A DNA stretch of 64,000 bases from Ascochyta rabiei (taxonomy: Eukaryota > Ascomycota > Dothideomycetes > Pleosporales > Didymellaceae). Both the position numbers and the translations under genes were made by a program. Shown here piece by piece: positions 33,274 to 43,562 of this stretch. The notes under the pieces are model-generated. The model searched no databases. It had not been told where the DNA came from and saw nothing but the letters and a program-made list of their open reading frames with translations. Positions within the stretch are counted from its first letter, which is position 1; the number at the start of each line of letters is the position of its first letter. Location of the stretch: positions 558,001-622,000 of the forward strand of contig NC_082407.1 in assembly GCF_004011695.2 (NCBI RefSeq), read 5' to 3'.

Positions 33274-33282
33274 CTCTAAATG

Positions 33283-34297
33283 GTCTTTGGCAGATTTGTT
33301 TCGTCCGTGTTGGTCGTCTCGGCATCGCCATACGTACCATTGATTCCAGAACTTTGCATAAGATGTCACATGACTGTCACTACTAACCTTGTCCAGCAAA
33401 ATGAGCTCCCCAATAACCAGTCTCTTTCCTGCATGATCGTGATATCTGATAACAGGGGTGACAAAGCACCACGCGATTATATGAGGCTGGAACATGGGGC
33501 CCCTAGAGCAGACGTGGCGCGCCTCACAGATCGGAAACGCGGGAATGACACGTCTGTCCATTTGCCAGCAACGATGTAAAAACCCCGATCACTTGATATG
33601 TGAGCATCCGACAAAACCTGTCAACAGGATCTAGCAGCACTGAATGTGTCCGAAGCGCTGTTGATTGCTAATTGGGAGTGAAGCAAGCAGACACGGGGAA
33701 GTGGAGGGTTGGACAGGCTTGGCGCACGTGACCGAGCGTTGAACCCTTTCTTGAAGCGACGACGTTTGTAAGGAAGACATTGGGGAAGCCTTGCGATTCA
33801 TATGAAACGGTTGTGTGAGTTACGACTGAGTATGACCGGTCAGGAGGGGCTGCACCGCCTGCGGCCAGGCTGAGTCGCTTCGCACTGCTCGAAAGGGCCG
33901 TTACTGCATCCACCCCACATTTGCCTCAGGTTCGTTCGTGATACGAACGAAGTCCTTCAACACTCTTCGGCCAGTGCAATCTACAGCCTCCATGCGCGCG
34001 CGACGTACTGTAAGCGCAAGATGCGACGAAAGGCTAATCCGTGGCCTCAGCTGAAGATGCACAAGTGACGTGGCGTTTTTTGGCCCCCAGATTATGCAGC
34101 TGTGCTCCGCCTCCATGCAGAGCCGCAGGCGCTTGAAAAGTCGTCCCACCCGCGAACGGCTCGCTCCCTCCCTCCCGGTTCCACGCTTCTGAGCTGTTCG
34201 TAAACGTGTCTGATTACTCGATACTGCCGACCAATTCGATCGCATGGCCTCTTATTATTAATCCCAGTCGATACTTCAAACCCCAAACAGCGTAGTA
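33283..34297. other. Intergenic right of the nested transposon
   Basis: Base composition returns to normal at 33283. Short frames occur on both strands, but none resembles a family and none has supporting splice signals. The last part is the upstream region of the CorA-like gene. Confidence 0.45.
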
Positions 34298-36109
34298 ATG
34301 GCTCCTACACATCATGCGGTACCATTGGGGCATCTGAATGAAGCCTCGGCAAACGGCAAAATATCCACTCGGACGACGACGCGAAATGTTACACCTAGTC
34401 CTGTCCAGCCAACAGTTCTGCCGATAGTAGAGCCTGTTGGCTCATGGCTGTGTACGGAAGGTAGCTAAGACTTAATCCCTCACTTCAGTGAGCAATGTCG
34501 CTTATCTCGGATAGGGCCATATCAGCAGTACATTGCAGCCCTCAGCGAATCCAACCCAGGCCTCAAAAAGGCGGACCCAAACAACAGAAAAAACCCTTTA
34601 AAGCTTGGCAATGCCCTTGTTGTCTTGCTGGACTCGGACGCAAATGGCCAGCCCAAGTTCGAGAAAACTGAGTTCTTGAACGCTACAGTGCTCCGAACTC
34701 ACTTTGAAAATGCTCCTCGTAACCATAACCGACGGCGCATTTACATCATGGAAGGGTTGGCGCCCGACTTTGTGGCAGCGATAGGAGGTCATTTCTACAT
34801 GGAACCAACCTTTTGGCTCAGGCAAGAGAGAACATGCGTATGGAGCAACGACTTCACACCCGTCAGCGATGCACTTCCCCAACCCAGCCTACTTAATCCT
34901 CAGAAGAGCTTTCATGTGCAGTATTGTGAATTGAGAGAGTTCAACAAAGCGCTGGAGAACAAACCGTACTTTTGTGACAGAACTCGGAGGCATGTTGGTA
35001 TGACTGCTCCACGTCATGGTGAAGAGAACTCCACCACTGCCATCATGAGGCGGAAGGTCAGTTGGTGGTGTGAGAAAACCAGTGGGGGTGGCTGGGATGG
35101 TGTGTTTGCTCATTCATTAAGACCTTCTTTTCGCTTACAGCTTTCAGTGGTGATTCTTTGTGATCCTCAGCTTGCAGAACTCCACCCTGCCCCGAGGGAA
35201 AAGATGCAGAATGCTGAGCCGCGAGAGATCAAGAACCCCGACATCAACCTAGAAAACAAACCGTTTCAGGGAGGATACATTGACTTCGTGCCACCGCCAC
35301 TACCACAGCCTGGTTCAACACCAATCGGACCTCGACACCCACACAAATCGATGCTCCGCGACCTTGTTTACTACTATGAGAATAACTCTCATCTACTAGA
35401 GCCGGACGAGTGGGAAATCCCAAGCGAATCGGCCATTTTTCTGAAGAAGATCGTCGCCGCACACTACCTCCAGTTAGCTGACTACATCAAAGCCATGCTC
35501 CCTTCCCTTGAGCTCAAGCTCACAACAGCATGGGTCGAGGAACAAGAGCAGTGGAAAGGTCTGCAAACCATCTCTCGCCGATGTGGAAACTATCGAGACG
35601 ATATCGAAGACACCCTCCTTAGTCTTGGCTACACGCTAGACAACCCGAGCAGCAAGGACAATCACAACTGGAAGAACTGCAACATAGACTATCAATACGT
35701 ATATTTTCGTCTCAAGATCCTCAAGGAACGCGCAGACAATCTCATGACCTCAATGACAGGTCTAGCCAGCATTGCTGGCAATCGACAGAATCTTGAGGAG
35801 GCCAAACGAGTCAAGCGTCTTAACTTGCTCGCGTTGCTGTTCATTCCATTGGCGTACACAAGCAGTCTCTTCAGCATGCAGGACAACTATGCACCCAACA
35901 AATCTCAGTTCTGGGTGTATTGGGTCTGTGCCCTGGGAGTCGTCATGGCTACATCCGTAGTCACGTGGGTACTTGATCGAGCTCTCAACGATGAGGCGCA
36001 GTGGACGCTGGATCCCATCAGGTTCCTGAAATTTTGGGGCCTCCCAGAGGAAAAGACGAAGACGATGAAGACGATGACAGGGTTCTATAAAACCAATCCG
36101 CGGCGATAA
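34298..36109 (+). CDS. CorA-like membrane protein, three exons
   Basis: Exons are 34298-34460, 34515-35056 and 35141-36109, coding 557 aa in consistent phase. Intron 1 is 54 bp (GTAGCT, ending GGATAG). The second intron (84 bp, GTCAGT to a pyrimidine-rich TTACAG) is in-frame and stop-free, so an unspliced version would carry 28 extra residues; splicing joins MRRK to LSVVILCDPQL, which reads as normal protein. The long soluble N-terminal part and a helical stretch (NYRDDIEDTLLSLGY to RLKILKERADNLMTSMTG) precede two C-terminal membrane helices (LNLLALLFIPLAYTSSLF and FWVYWVCALGVVMATSVV). This is the CorA topology, but the GMN pore motif expected after helix 1 is replaced by SMQDNY, so Mg2+ transport is uncertain. 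Confidence 0.82.
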
Positions 36110-36715
36110 ACAACAACTGTGAGATCCATTACCTGCATGCATGCGCGTAACCCCTTTTGGGACCTAGGCACTCACGACGATACGACTTCTCTTGGGTGCA
36201 TTTCAGACGGTGTTCAATTTAGTAAATCTTTTGCAGTTAAATCATAGCACGGTGTTTCGTCAAATATCGACATAGCTACTTCATCTACGCCGACCGCCGA
36301 CCGCACTCACTTCAAGCATTTCAGCGTCCGCCATTTGTTCAAATCTTCACCACGACAACCTCTGCCTTTTATGTAGCGTGTAGAGTGGTGCTTGGCCAGC
36401 CTTGGTCCGCTCAGCACGTGTAACATGGTCAGCCACTCATCGGCAAATATCATCCGCCATATAAGCTTTGAACACAGCCATGTTGATGCATCTCTCGATA
36501 TATGTGTCTTGGGGTTCGCAGTGCTCTTTGTTATAAGATCGCGTCCTTGGGGTTGTAAGCATGCTTGACTCCAAGCAACATGAGGCGCTTGGAACGGATC
36601 TGTATACGCTTACAGGAATCTCCGATATCTATACAAGATACAGCGCTTTGATCATAATCAATTTTGTTTCTGACGACCGTTTTCAAAGGGATGGATGGAG
36701 CTGGCTGAATGCTGC
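36110..36715. other. Intergenic, no gene supported
   Basis: 3' side of the CorA-like gene. No frame, repeat or RNA is recognised. Confidence 0.5.
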
Positions 36716-37479
36716 ACTGTAGCAGGAAGCATGGATGCAGATGCCGGATCTCCCATCCTGGGTTGTGGATCTACAGCAGCATATATCCCCATTACGGGGC
36801 TTCTCTGGAAGCTGTTCGCTGACACTATCACCGATGTGTCTGCGGCAAACCCAAGCTCCTCCGCGACAGCATATGAGGACGACTATGCTGTAGCACTCTA
36901 CTTTTTCCAAATTGCCGAATGGAAAAGTCAAGTTCGTGTTATGTTCTCAGGCTTGCAGCACAAAGACGGAAGCCGAAAAAGGAGACTGCTCAGTATTATT
37001 GGCAGACTTTGATCCTTGGTGGCAAAGAAGACTTGCAAGAAGCCGTACCTTGGACAGCATACAATGAGCTCGATGCTGCTCCGCGGAAGCTGCTAGAGAA
37101 TCGGGGCAAAGTGAAATCGAAAGCGAGCATGGAGTTGTCCAGCATTCCTGGTGGGTCTCCCGGGACAATACTCGAGATTATCAACTTTCTCCAAGACAAC
37201 ACCACAGGTGCGGCACGCTTGCTGAGAGCAGTGGGGTTTCTAAGAGAAAGGAAGTGGTTTTCCACAGCTTGTGCAACCATAGGCTTCACAGGTCCTGGAG
37301 TAAGCGTGGGCGACATAGTGTTCGTCTTCAACGGTTCGCCAACGCCGCATGTCATACGAAGAGGTCCTGACCAGGACAAGGAGGTATACACATTCATCGG
37401 CGACGCAAATGTGTACGGACTTGTGAGTGGCGAAGTTGATGAGATGGACCTTCAAGATACGGAGATCGTGATGGTGTAG
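36716..37479 (+). pseudogene. C-terminal part of a HET-type incompatibility protein, frameshifted
   Basis: The final part reads like the end of fungal HET-domain proteins: YYWQTLILGG, then RERKWFSTACATIGFTGPGV, VSVGDIVFVFNGSPTPHVIR, YTFIGDANVYGLVSGE and a terminal EIVMV. The upstream part (LLWKLFADTITDVSAANPSS, DDYAVALYFFQIAEWKS) is in a different frame; one shift probably lies at the A-run near 36975. The N-terminal HET domain itself is not found upstream. It is therefore a truncated, probably dead gene. Intact relatives trigger cell death on contact with an incompatible partner. A shorter functional protein from 36919 (186 aa) cannot be excluded. Confidence 0.5.
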
Positions 37480-39359
37480 AATGAGAGCACTTGCTCTCTG
37501 CTCATCTGCACCGAATTTTGAAATCGAGCCCGGGCAGGGTTCACAAAGTTCGGACGATCTTGAAAGCCGGATAGACGATTGAATACTGTGTGGTGAAGCT
37601 GCCGCTAGAGTTGAGGTGCGAGTTGACGAGGTGATCCAGTCTGGCAGAATGTTCAGTGGTGACGGAGTACAGAGGTGTGAGTAGCACACAGTAAGCACCT
37701 TTGTGCTTTACATTCGCAATAACGATATGCAGAATGAAGGCGCGGAGGAAAGCCTATCTGCTGCTGTCATATTAATGCCTACATAGTACCTACGCTCATG
37801 GTACCGAAAATTCCCGGCGTTTCAATGTTCCGGATCTTTGCATTGTCGAGCACACCATTTCAGTCCACTGCGATCGCGTTGGGCTCCACTCTGTTCGATT
37901 GACTTCACCCGCAAGGACCGCCCCACGCCCATGTCAGCCGCGATAAGCTTTTGTTGCAGACACAAAAACCATCTTGATGTCTTGATCTACGGTACAGGCG
38001 TCCATATTTACCCTGACCTCCCATCATAACCTAAACATTTCGTTGTAAACATCATAGTCCAGCAACCAGCATCAAGATGCAGCAAAAAGCCACTCACCTC
38101 GCAGAACCTCCCAAGCACCGATTCCAGAACTCGCCGAACCCCAGTCCAAACCACTCAAACTCCGATGCCGTCTATCCGCACCCTCGCTTATCTGCCCTCG
38201 GCCGCGAAAACGACCGCAGCAAAACCCAGAGAGCAGCAGCAGCAGCATCACCAGACCCAATCCAACCCAAACCCCCTCTTAACTATATCTCACATCACTC
38301 GATCGCAGCACACTAAAAAAAAAGAAATGATTTAAGAAAAACCAACGTCCGCGCCACACCACCACTCGCTCAATTCTTATCCCCGGCAGTTGGTGGCGCG
38401 GCCACGTGTGCGGCACGGCGCTGTTTGCACCAATCACACGAATTCAATCTTTGCAGCATGAGGCGTAGCGCCGTCAGTCAGCCATGCGAGATGAATTGAA
38501 ATGAGATGGGTGAGATGAAGATGAAACGAAGCGAGACGAAACGAGCCGAGATGGCAATATGCGCATGCCGAGGCTGCCCGTGGCTGGGTTGGGTGGGTGT
38601 AGATTTGTAGTCGCAGGAGAGGAGAGAGAATGGAGAAGGAGAGGATGCTGTGTGTGGTGGAATATTGCCGGGAAGGTTTGGTCAGGAAAGATTGAGGATC
38701 GAATTAATATATCTGTGATATGACATGGCTTGAGATCATGTCAGTGCAGTGTTAGCTATCCACGCCGCTGGATTCCGCCCAGTACATTCTATCTCGAACG
38801 CCCAATAACGACACCTGTTATCGTCGAACCGGATGGCGGCTAGATTCTAGACCAGCCTGCATCTCACTCGTGTCTCTCTCCCTTCGCTTCGCTTCGATGC
38901 ATGTCAGCATGAGTGGGGTGGGGGGCTTGCATGTGTAATTTCTGAGTTGATAACTGCTGCTTTCCGCTTCGATGGGCGGTGGTTTGGACTTTGCTGTTCA
39001 CTCGTTTACACGCTCACGCGCATGCAACGTACATTCGGCGCGGCTGGCTCGTTGAGAAGTGTTTCGGTATAGAAGCTACTACCGTCATCCATACCATCGC
39101 TGAACGATCAACGACATCGAACCAACACGACGTCGACTGAGTCAACACGAACATCGACGCCAACTCTCCTCAACCATCCACGCACCTTGAAGGCCCACCG
39201 TTACAGAATCACACTCATCGACAACGATCCACGTTCCCCTCCTACAGTGGACTCGACTCGAGCAGTTCGCGTTTTGAATTGGACCAAGTTTGATTTATTA
39301 TACGAACCAACCAACCGACCAAGCACGACACGCCTGTGAACACCACACCACGCACCAAC
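37480..39359. other. Long intergenic stretch and leader of the microprotein candidate
   Basis: A Pro/Ser/Ala-rich frame at 38077-38316 has no family resemblance and I leave it uncalled. A purine-rich GAGATGA-like tract lies at 38490-38560. The CA-rich stretch at 39090-39355 looks like a fungal 5' leader for the small frame at 39360. Confidence 0.45.
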
Positions 39360-39470
39360 ATGCCATCCGCAACCACCCTAGCAGTGACAGTCTTCGAGCT
39401 CGTAGCCTTCATCGGCATGATAGTGATTCTGTTCACGAATCTGGGACATGGGGGGTTCAATCCATCGTAA
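39360..39470 (+). CDS. Candidate 36-aa single-pass membrane microprotein
   Basis: ATG in a CCAACATGCC context after a long CA-rich leader. The product starts MPSATTLAVTVFELVAFIGM, continues IVILFTNLGHGGFNPS and stops. Residues 5-25 form one uninterrupted hydrophobic helix with a short Gly-rich tail. The frame could also be exon 1 of a spliced gene, because GTAACG lies just at its end. No family is recognised. Support is the leader-like context and the clean helix only. Confidence 0.4.
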   Translation: MPSATTLAVTVFELVAFIGMIVILFTNLGHGGFNPS

Positions 39471-39472
39471 CG

Positions 39473-39498
39473 ACACACACACACACACACACACACAC
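39473..39498. repeat. AC dinucleotide microsatellite
   Basis: 13 AC units immediately after the stop of the small membrane frame. Confidence 0.95.
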
Positions 39499-39605
39499 GT
39501 TCCCTTTCTCGCAGACCATACCAAACCATACCATACTACACCACACCACACCATACCAACGAATCTAATCTAATCCATATCAAACCAACCATTCCAATCC
39601 AATCC

Positions 39606-39635
39606 ACCAGACCAGACCAGACCAGACCAGACCAG
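39606..39635. repeat. CCAGA pentanucleotide repeat
   Basis: Six tandem CCAGA-type units. They are complementary to the TCTGG units at 39830-39855, so the two tracts could pair in a hairpin. Confidence 0.9.
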
Positions 39636-39829
39636 GCCAACCACGCCAGCAAAAGGCGAACCAAAAACAAAGGTCGAGCAAGAGACCGGCTCGAAACAGC
39701 AAGATGCCATTCTTCCAGTTGCAATTGCGGGGAAAAGAAGGAAGGAAGGAAGGGAGGGAGGGAGGAAACAGCGAGGCAGGAGGAGACCTCTAGTGTGTGG
39801 AGGGGTGGTATCAAAGTCTATCGCATTCC

Positions 39830-39855
39830 AGTCTGGTCTGGTCTGGTCTGGTCTG
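39830..39855. repeat. TCTGG pentanucleotide repeat
   Basis: Five tandem GTCTG/TCTGG units followed by three TTCTG units. It is the inverse of 39606-39635. Confidence 0.9.
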
Positions 39856-40187
39856 TTCTGTTCTGTTCTGTTTTATTCTTGACGGTCCATCAAATCATAC
39901 CACCACAAGGTCGAGCAGTTGGCTGCGCAGCCGGGGTTTGCGTGAGTTCTTGAACGTGTTTCGGGTTTTGTTGAGATGATGGGTGGGTATGAGGAAGAGA
40001 GAGATAGAAAGAGAGAGAGAGAGAGAGGAGAGATGAAAAGTTTGTGCTTTCCTATTCTTGTTCATGTTGCTACTCCTGTTCCTGTTCTGTAAATGCTCAA
40101 ACGCCATATACCCATCCGTATCTGTACTCATAGCCGCCGCGCAATGCAAATCAAATCATGTGGAACCGCGCAGCTACTCTCTGTTGT
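39856..40187. other. 3' region of DUS2, no gene
   Basis: Contains a GA-dinucleotide tract near 39995-40030. Nothing else is recognised. Confidence 0.5.
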
Positions 40188-41522
40188 CTAGACGGCCAGC
40201 GCGGTGGCCACTTCGGCCGTCGATGCCATGCCGCCGTCAATGACGGCCGAGTCGGGGACTTTGACTCGCTTTGCGTCAGGCTGGTCGGGCGCGGCGTCGT
40301 GCTGCAGGGTCTCCTTGACGCGGGCGCGTTTCTGGGCTTTGCTGAGCTCCTCCTTGGGGATGCCGAGGTGCTGGTCCACGAGCTTTGCTTTCTCGAGCAG
40401 ATCGTCCACGTCCTCCAGCGCCAGCGCTTTGATGACGTCGGCGTAGCACTTGCTCCGGTTCATGGCCTTGTACGCCTCCTCGCGGCCGGGGATCATCTGG
40501 CCGAGCAGGTACTTTGTGTTGCCCCAGCGGTTCTCGACCTGGATGGCCAGCTTCATGTACTCGGCGACGACCGTCCTCCACTGGCTCTTCCACTCGTGCG
40601 GGCCGCCCTCGGCGTCGGGGCGGAAGCACGAAGGGTTCTTCTCGGCCTCGGTGGCGATCATGGCGCCGTCGACGTTGAAGTGCCTCATCAGCTGCAGGGC
40701 CTCGGTGCGCGAGGTGACGTCGCCGTTCATGACGCAGGCCACGCCGGCAGCGCGGCAGATGTCGCCGACCATGGGCAGCTGGTCGCGGATGGCCCTCTCC
40801 CTGGGCCGCATGGGTGTGGTGCGGCAGTGCACGGTGAGGCCGGTGATGCCCGTCCGGACCAGGCGCTCGACCAGGGCGCGGGTGTCGGCGGGGGAGTCGA
40901 GGATGCGGATCTTGACGCTGATGCCGATCTCGTAGGGCTTGCCGACCTCGTCGACCAGGCGGGTGAGGATGCTGCAGAGCAGGTCGGGCGTCTTGAGCAG
41001 CGCGGCGCCCATGCCGCCCGCCGTCGAGAAGGGCTTGGGGCAGCCCGAGTTGACGTCGATGCCGGCCACGTCGGCGGCGACCATCTTGGCGGCCTGGACG
41101 GCGAGGTCTGGGTTGGCGGTGCCCATCTGGTAGATCAGGCGGCCCTTCTCGAGCTCCGGGTGGATGCGGTACAGCACGCTCTCGCGCTGCTCCGGGTCGA
41201 GGTGCGGGTTCTTGAGCTTCGACGTCGGCAGGCGCGACCACTCGAGCGTGGACGTGTGTGGGTTCATGCGCCGCGTGGTGCCGATGATGGCGCGGTCGAT
41301 GGTCTCAGGGCCTGGGCAGCGTCAGCGTGAGCGTCCACGCAAGCGCGCTCTCCGGCAGCAGCGGCTCTGCGACGCACCCCATACCAAGTCGGCGCCGTAC
41401 TTGAGCGCCAACAGCCGCGAGGGCAGCTCGCCGGACCGCACCATGGGCGCCAGCACGACGGTGCCGCGGTAGTCGACGCCGTTCCTGGGGATGGGCACGT
41501 GGGCGGGCGAGGGGGGCGCCAT
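40188..41522 (-). CDS. DUS2: tRNA-dihydrouridine synthase 2, two exons
   Basis: Exons are 41378-41522 and 40188-41311. The 66-bp intron (GTGCGT to CCCAG) joins DLVWG to PETIDRAIIGTTRRMNP in phase; the product is 422 aa. The FMN barrel is seen as PIPRNGVDYRGTVVLAPMVR at the start, QMGTANPDLAVQAAKMV, and GIDVNSGCPKPFSTAGGMG with the catalytic Cys. VKIRILDSPADTRALVERL, LTVHCRTTPMRPRER and VMNGDVTSR follow. A helical C-terminal domain (KYLLGQMIPGREEAYKAMN) follows the barrel. It reduces a uridine of the tRNA D-loop (U20 in yeast Dus2). An upstream in-frame ATG at 41564 would add an Arg-rich extension, possibly mitochondrial. GC-rich coding creates long antisense frames here that are not genes. 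Confidence 0.92.
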
Positions 41523-42379
41523 GGCTCGTGCGATCGTGCGGGCGAGCGTTCGTAGGTGTCGCATACCATGCCGCCGTGTAGAGGCGACGCTGAGGGCGGA
41601 CTAAGGTTCAGTGGGCCAGCCATTCTGCCGCCTGCGACCGCTTCCATGTACGCTCGCAGCCCCGCACGTGATGACTTCTTTCATCGTCACGAAAGAAGGA
41701 GTCATCGTCAATGTTGGAAGCGGTGACACATGGCACTGTTGTGAAGGAAAAAGTGCTCAGGCGGTAGTCAGTCACGAGGCCTGTGCATGTCTTTTCTTGT
41801 GTCCGCTTGCACAGCTGACATGGACTGACGCAGAATGTTGTCTTTCGACCGGCTAGTTGAGAATAATATATCAGTCTTCAACTGTGCGGTTGGAAGCCCT
41901 ATCAAAGGCCGCATTCTTCTATCTGACTGTCTGTGTATGTCTGATATCGAGTCGGAAATAACAGCTTCTCGACCTAGACCCTTTACCGGCGTGCCGCTCA
42001 TCTGGCACGCATTGCTGAGCTCCATGTGTGCTTCTCTCGAATGGAGGCTCGATTCAGCAGCTGATGGGCAAGGCACGAGTCTCGACACAGCTGATGGGCA
42101 AGGCACAAGTCTCGACACAGCTGATGGGCAAGGCACGAGTCTCCACACAGCTGATGGGCAAGGCACGAGTCTCGACACACTGATGGGCAAGGCACAAGTC
42201 TCCACACAGCTGATGGGCAAGGCACAAGTCTCCACACAGCTGTCCTTCAGCTCCCCTTGCCGGCCCCGTATGGTCCATGCTGCCTTGACTCCAGGTCAGT
42301 CGTTGGTTTTATGCCAACATCTTTCACTCGTCCCGTACTTGTTGTTCGTCCTTCCTACCCGAACGTGGCGCTGCCTTGA
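41523..42379. other. Upstream region of DUS2 with a minisatellite
   Basis: The interval between the DUS2 start and the CIA2 stop. Apart from the 30-bp minisatellite I see no gene. Confidence 0.5.
42061..42239. repeat. 30-bp minisatellite, six units
   Basis: Units beginning CTGATGGGCAAGGCACGAGT start at 42061, 42091, 42121, 42151, 42180 and 42210; the fourth unit is 29 bp. Units differ at a few bases only (CGAGT/CAAGT and CTCGAC/CTCCAC). It lies about 140 bp beyond the CIA2 stop. Confidence 0.95.
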
Positions 42380-43032
42380 CTATTCGCAGGTGGAGAGCAT
42401 CTTCCTCAAAACGCCCATCAGTGTGCCGTTCTCGAGCGCAGCAGCTACTCTCTCCTTGTCTCCCAGCTGCTTGTTGACAGCTTCGTCGGTGCTGTGGGTG
42501 CCCTTCTTGATGCGGACATCGATACGAAACCGGGGAGGCAGAGCTTGCTCAAGCCGGACGCGTACCCCCAGGCCAATGACAGTGGCTAGCGAGCAATGCG
42601 TGATGGTCGGTGTGATCTCAACGAGCACCGTGCTGATGGAAGACTGCGGAGAGACGGGAGGCAGGATGTGGATGTCGGGCAGGTTCACTACAGCCAGCGA
42701 GCCTAGTGACAATGGGTGCTCTGGGTCTGCGATGGTGGAAATGAGGTCTGTCACGCCACGGTCAGCCCGTGTTGCCGCATGGTGTGTCTTGACATGTGAC
42801 GCTCACCATAGATCTCCTGTTCGTCAATGCTCTCCACGACGTCATCGTCAGAGTCACTGGCCGACACAGGGTCGTCGAAAGCGTCGTTCAGGTAGTTGTA
42901 GCGCGGTATCAGGTCATCAAACAGCCCCGAACCGCCATCGTCACGCCTGCCCGCCGTCGATTCGCGGCGGCGCGACGGCAGGTCAGAGGGGTTCAAGATG
43001 GTGGGGTTGGCGTTGTCCTTGTCGAGATCCAT
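42380..43032 (-). CDS. CIA2: Cytosolic Fe-S targeting factor Cia2 (MIP18 family), two exons
   Basis: Exons are 42807-43032 and 42380-42747. The 59-bp intron GTGAGC...GACAG joins EIY to DLISTIADPEHPLSLG in phase; the product is 197 aa. The first 75 residues are acidic and Ser/Asp-rich (SASDSDDDVVESIDEQE), typical of the family's variable N-terminus. The DUF59/MIP18 domain is complete: PEHPLSLGSLAVVNL, then VEITPTITHCSLATVIGLGV with the conserved Cys, then KGTHSTDEAVNKQLGDKERV and a terminal LRKMLSTCE. Cia2 works with Cia1 and Met18 to deliver Fe-S clusters to cytosolic and nuclear proteins. The gene is essential in yeast, so intactness is expected. Confidence 0.92.
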
Positions 43033-43500
43033 GGCGGCTGCAACGGCTCGCGTGCCAAGCAGTGAATGTCTACCTGGAGGGTTTAGGGATCAGTCTGCCT
43101 GCAGTCGCCGACTGCGGTTACAGAGCGCGGTTGCAGACGAAGCTTGTCGTCGCGATTTTGCGACGGGCCACTGCCAAGACGCAATGGACCCCACCAAGCA
43201 GGCATCTCGCATCTCGTCATCACAGCACGGCAGCACTGCACCGGCAAAGGCAGGCGAGACATGTCAGCTCACCAAACGGCGGACGGCAGCAGCCAAGTAC
43301 GCCAGCTGTCAATACGAGTGTTTATAATTTCCCGACTAATTACCCGCCTGATACAGGGGAACGTTCCAGGTTTGTGGGGTGTGATGTTCTTCACACCCTC
43401 AGCGCGTCCAAGCATGCCTAGTGCTTCCTTCTTCCTTCGAGTGTATCACCTGCAAGTCGTTCACTGTTTTCGCCTCTCAGGGCGTAAATTTCTGCCCCCC

Positions 43501-43562
43501 GCGTAGTCTTTTTTCGTAGTCTTTTTCGTAGTCTTTTTCGTAGTCTTTTTCGTAGTCTTTCC
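43501..43562. repeat. Short tandem repeat, CGTAGTCTTTTT
   Basis: Five units of 12-14 bp differing only in T-run length. Confidence 0.9.

Noticed and set aside
38077..38316. 79-codon Pro/Ser/Ala-rich frame
   Set aside because: Biased composition, no family resemblance and no splice or conservation evidence.
40158..41330. 390-codon open frame on the + strand
   Set aside because: It is antisense to DUS2, whose protein is unmistakable. High GC at third positions keeps the opposite strand open.
41835..43421. 528-codon open frame on the + strand
   Set aside because: It runs through the 30-bp minisatellite and antisense to CIA2; no family resemblance.
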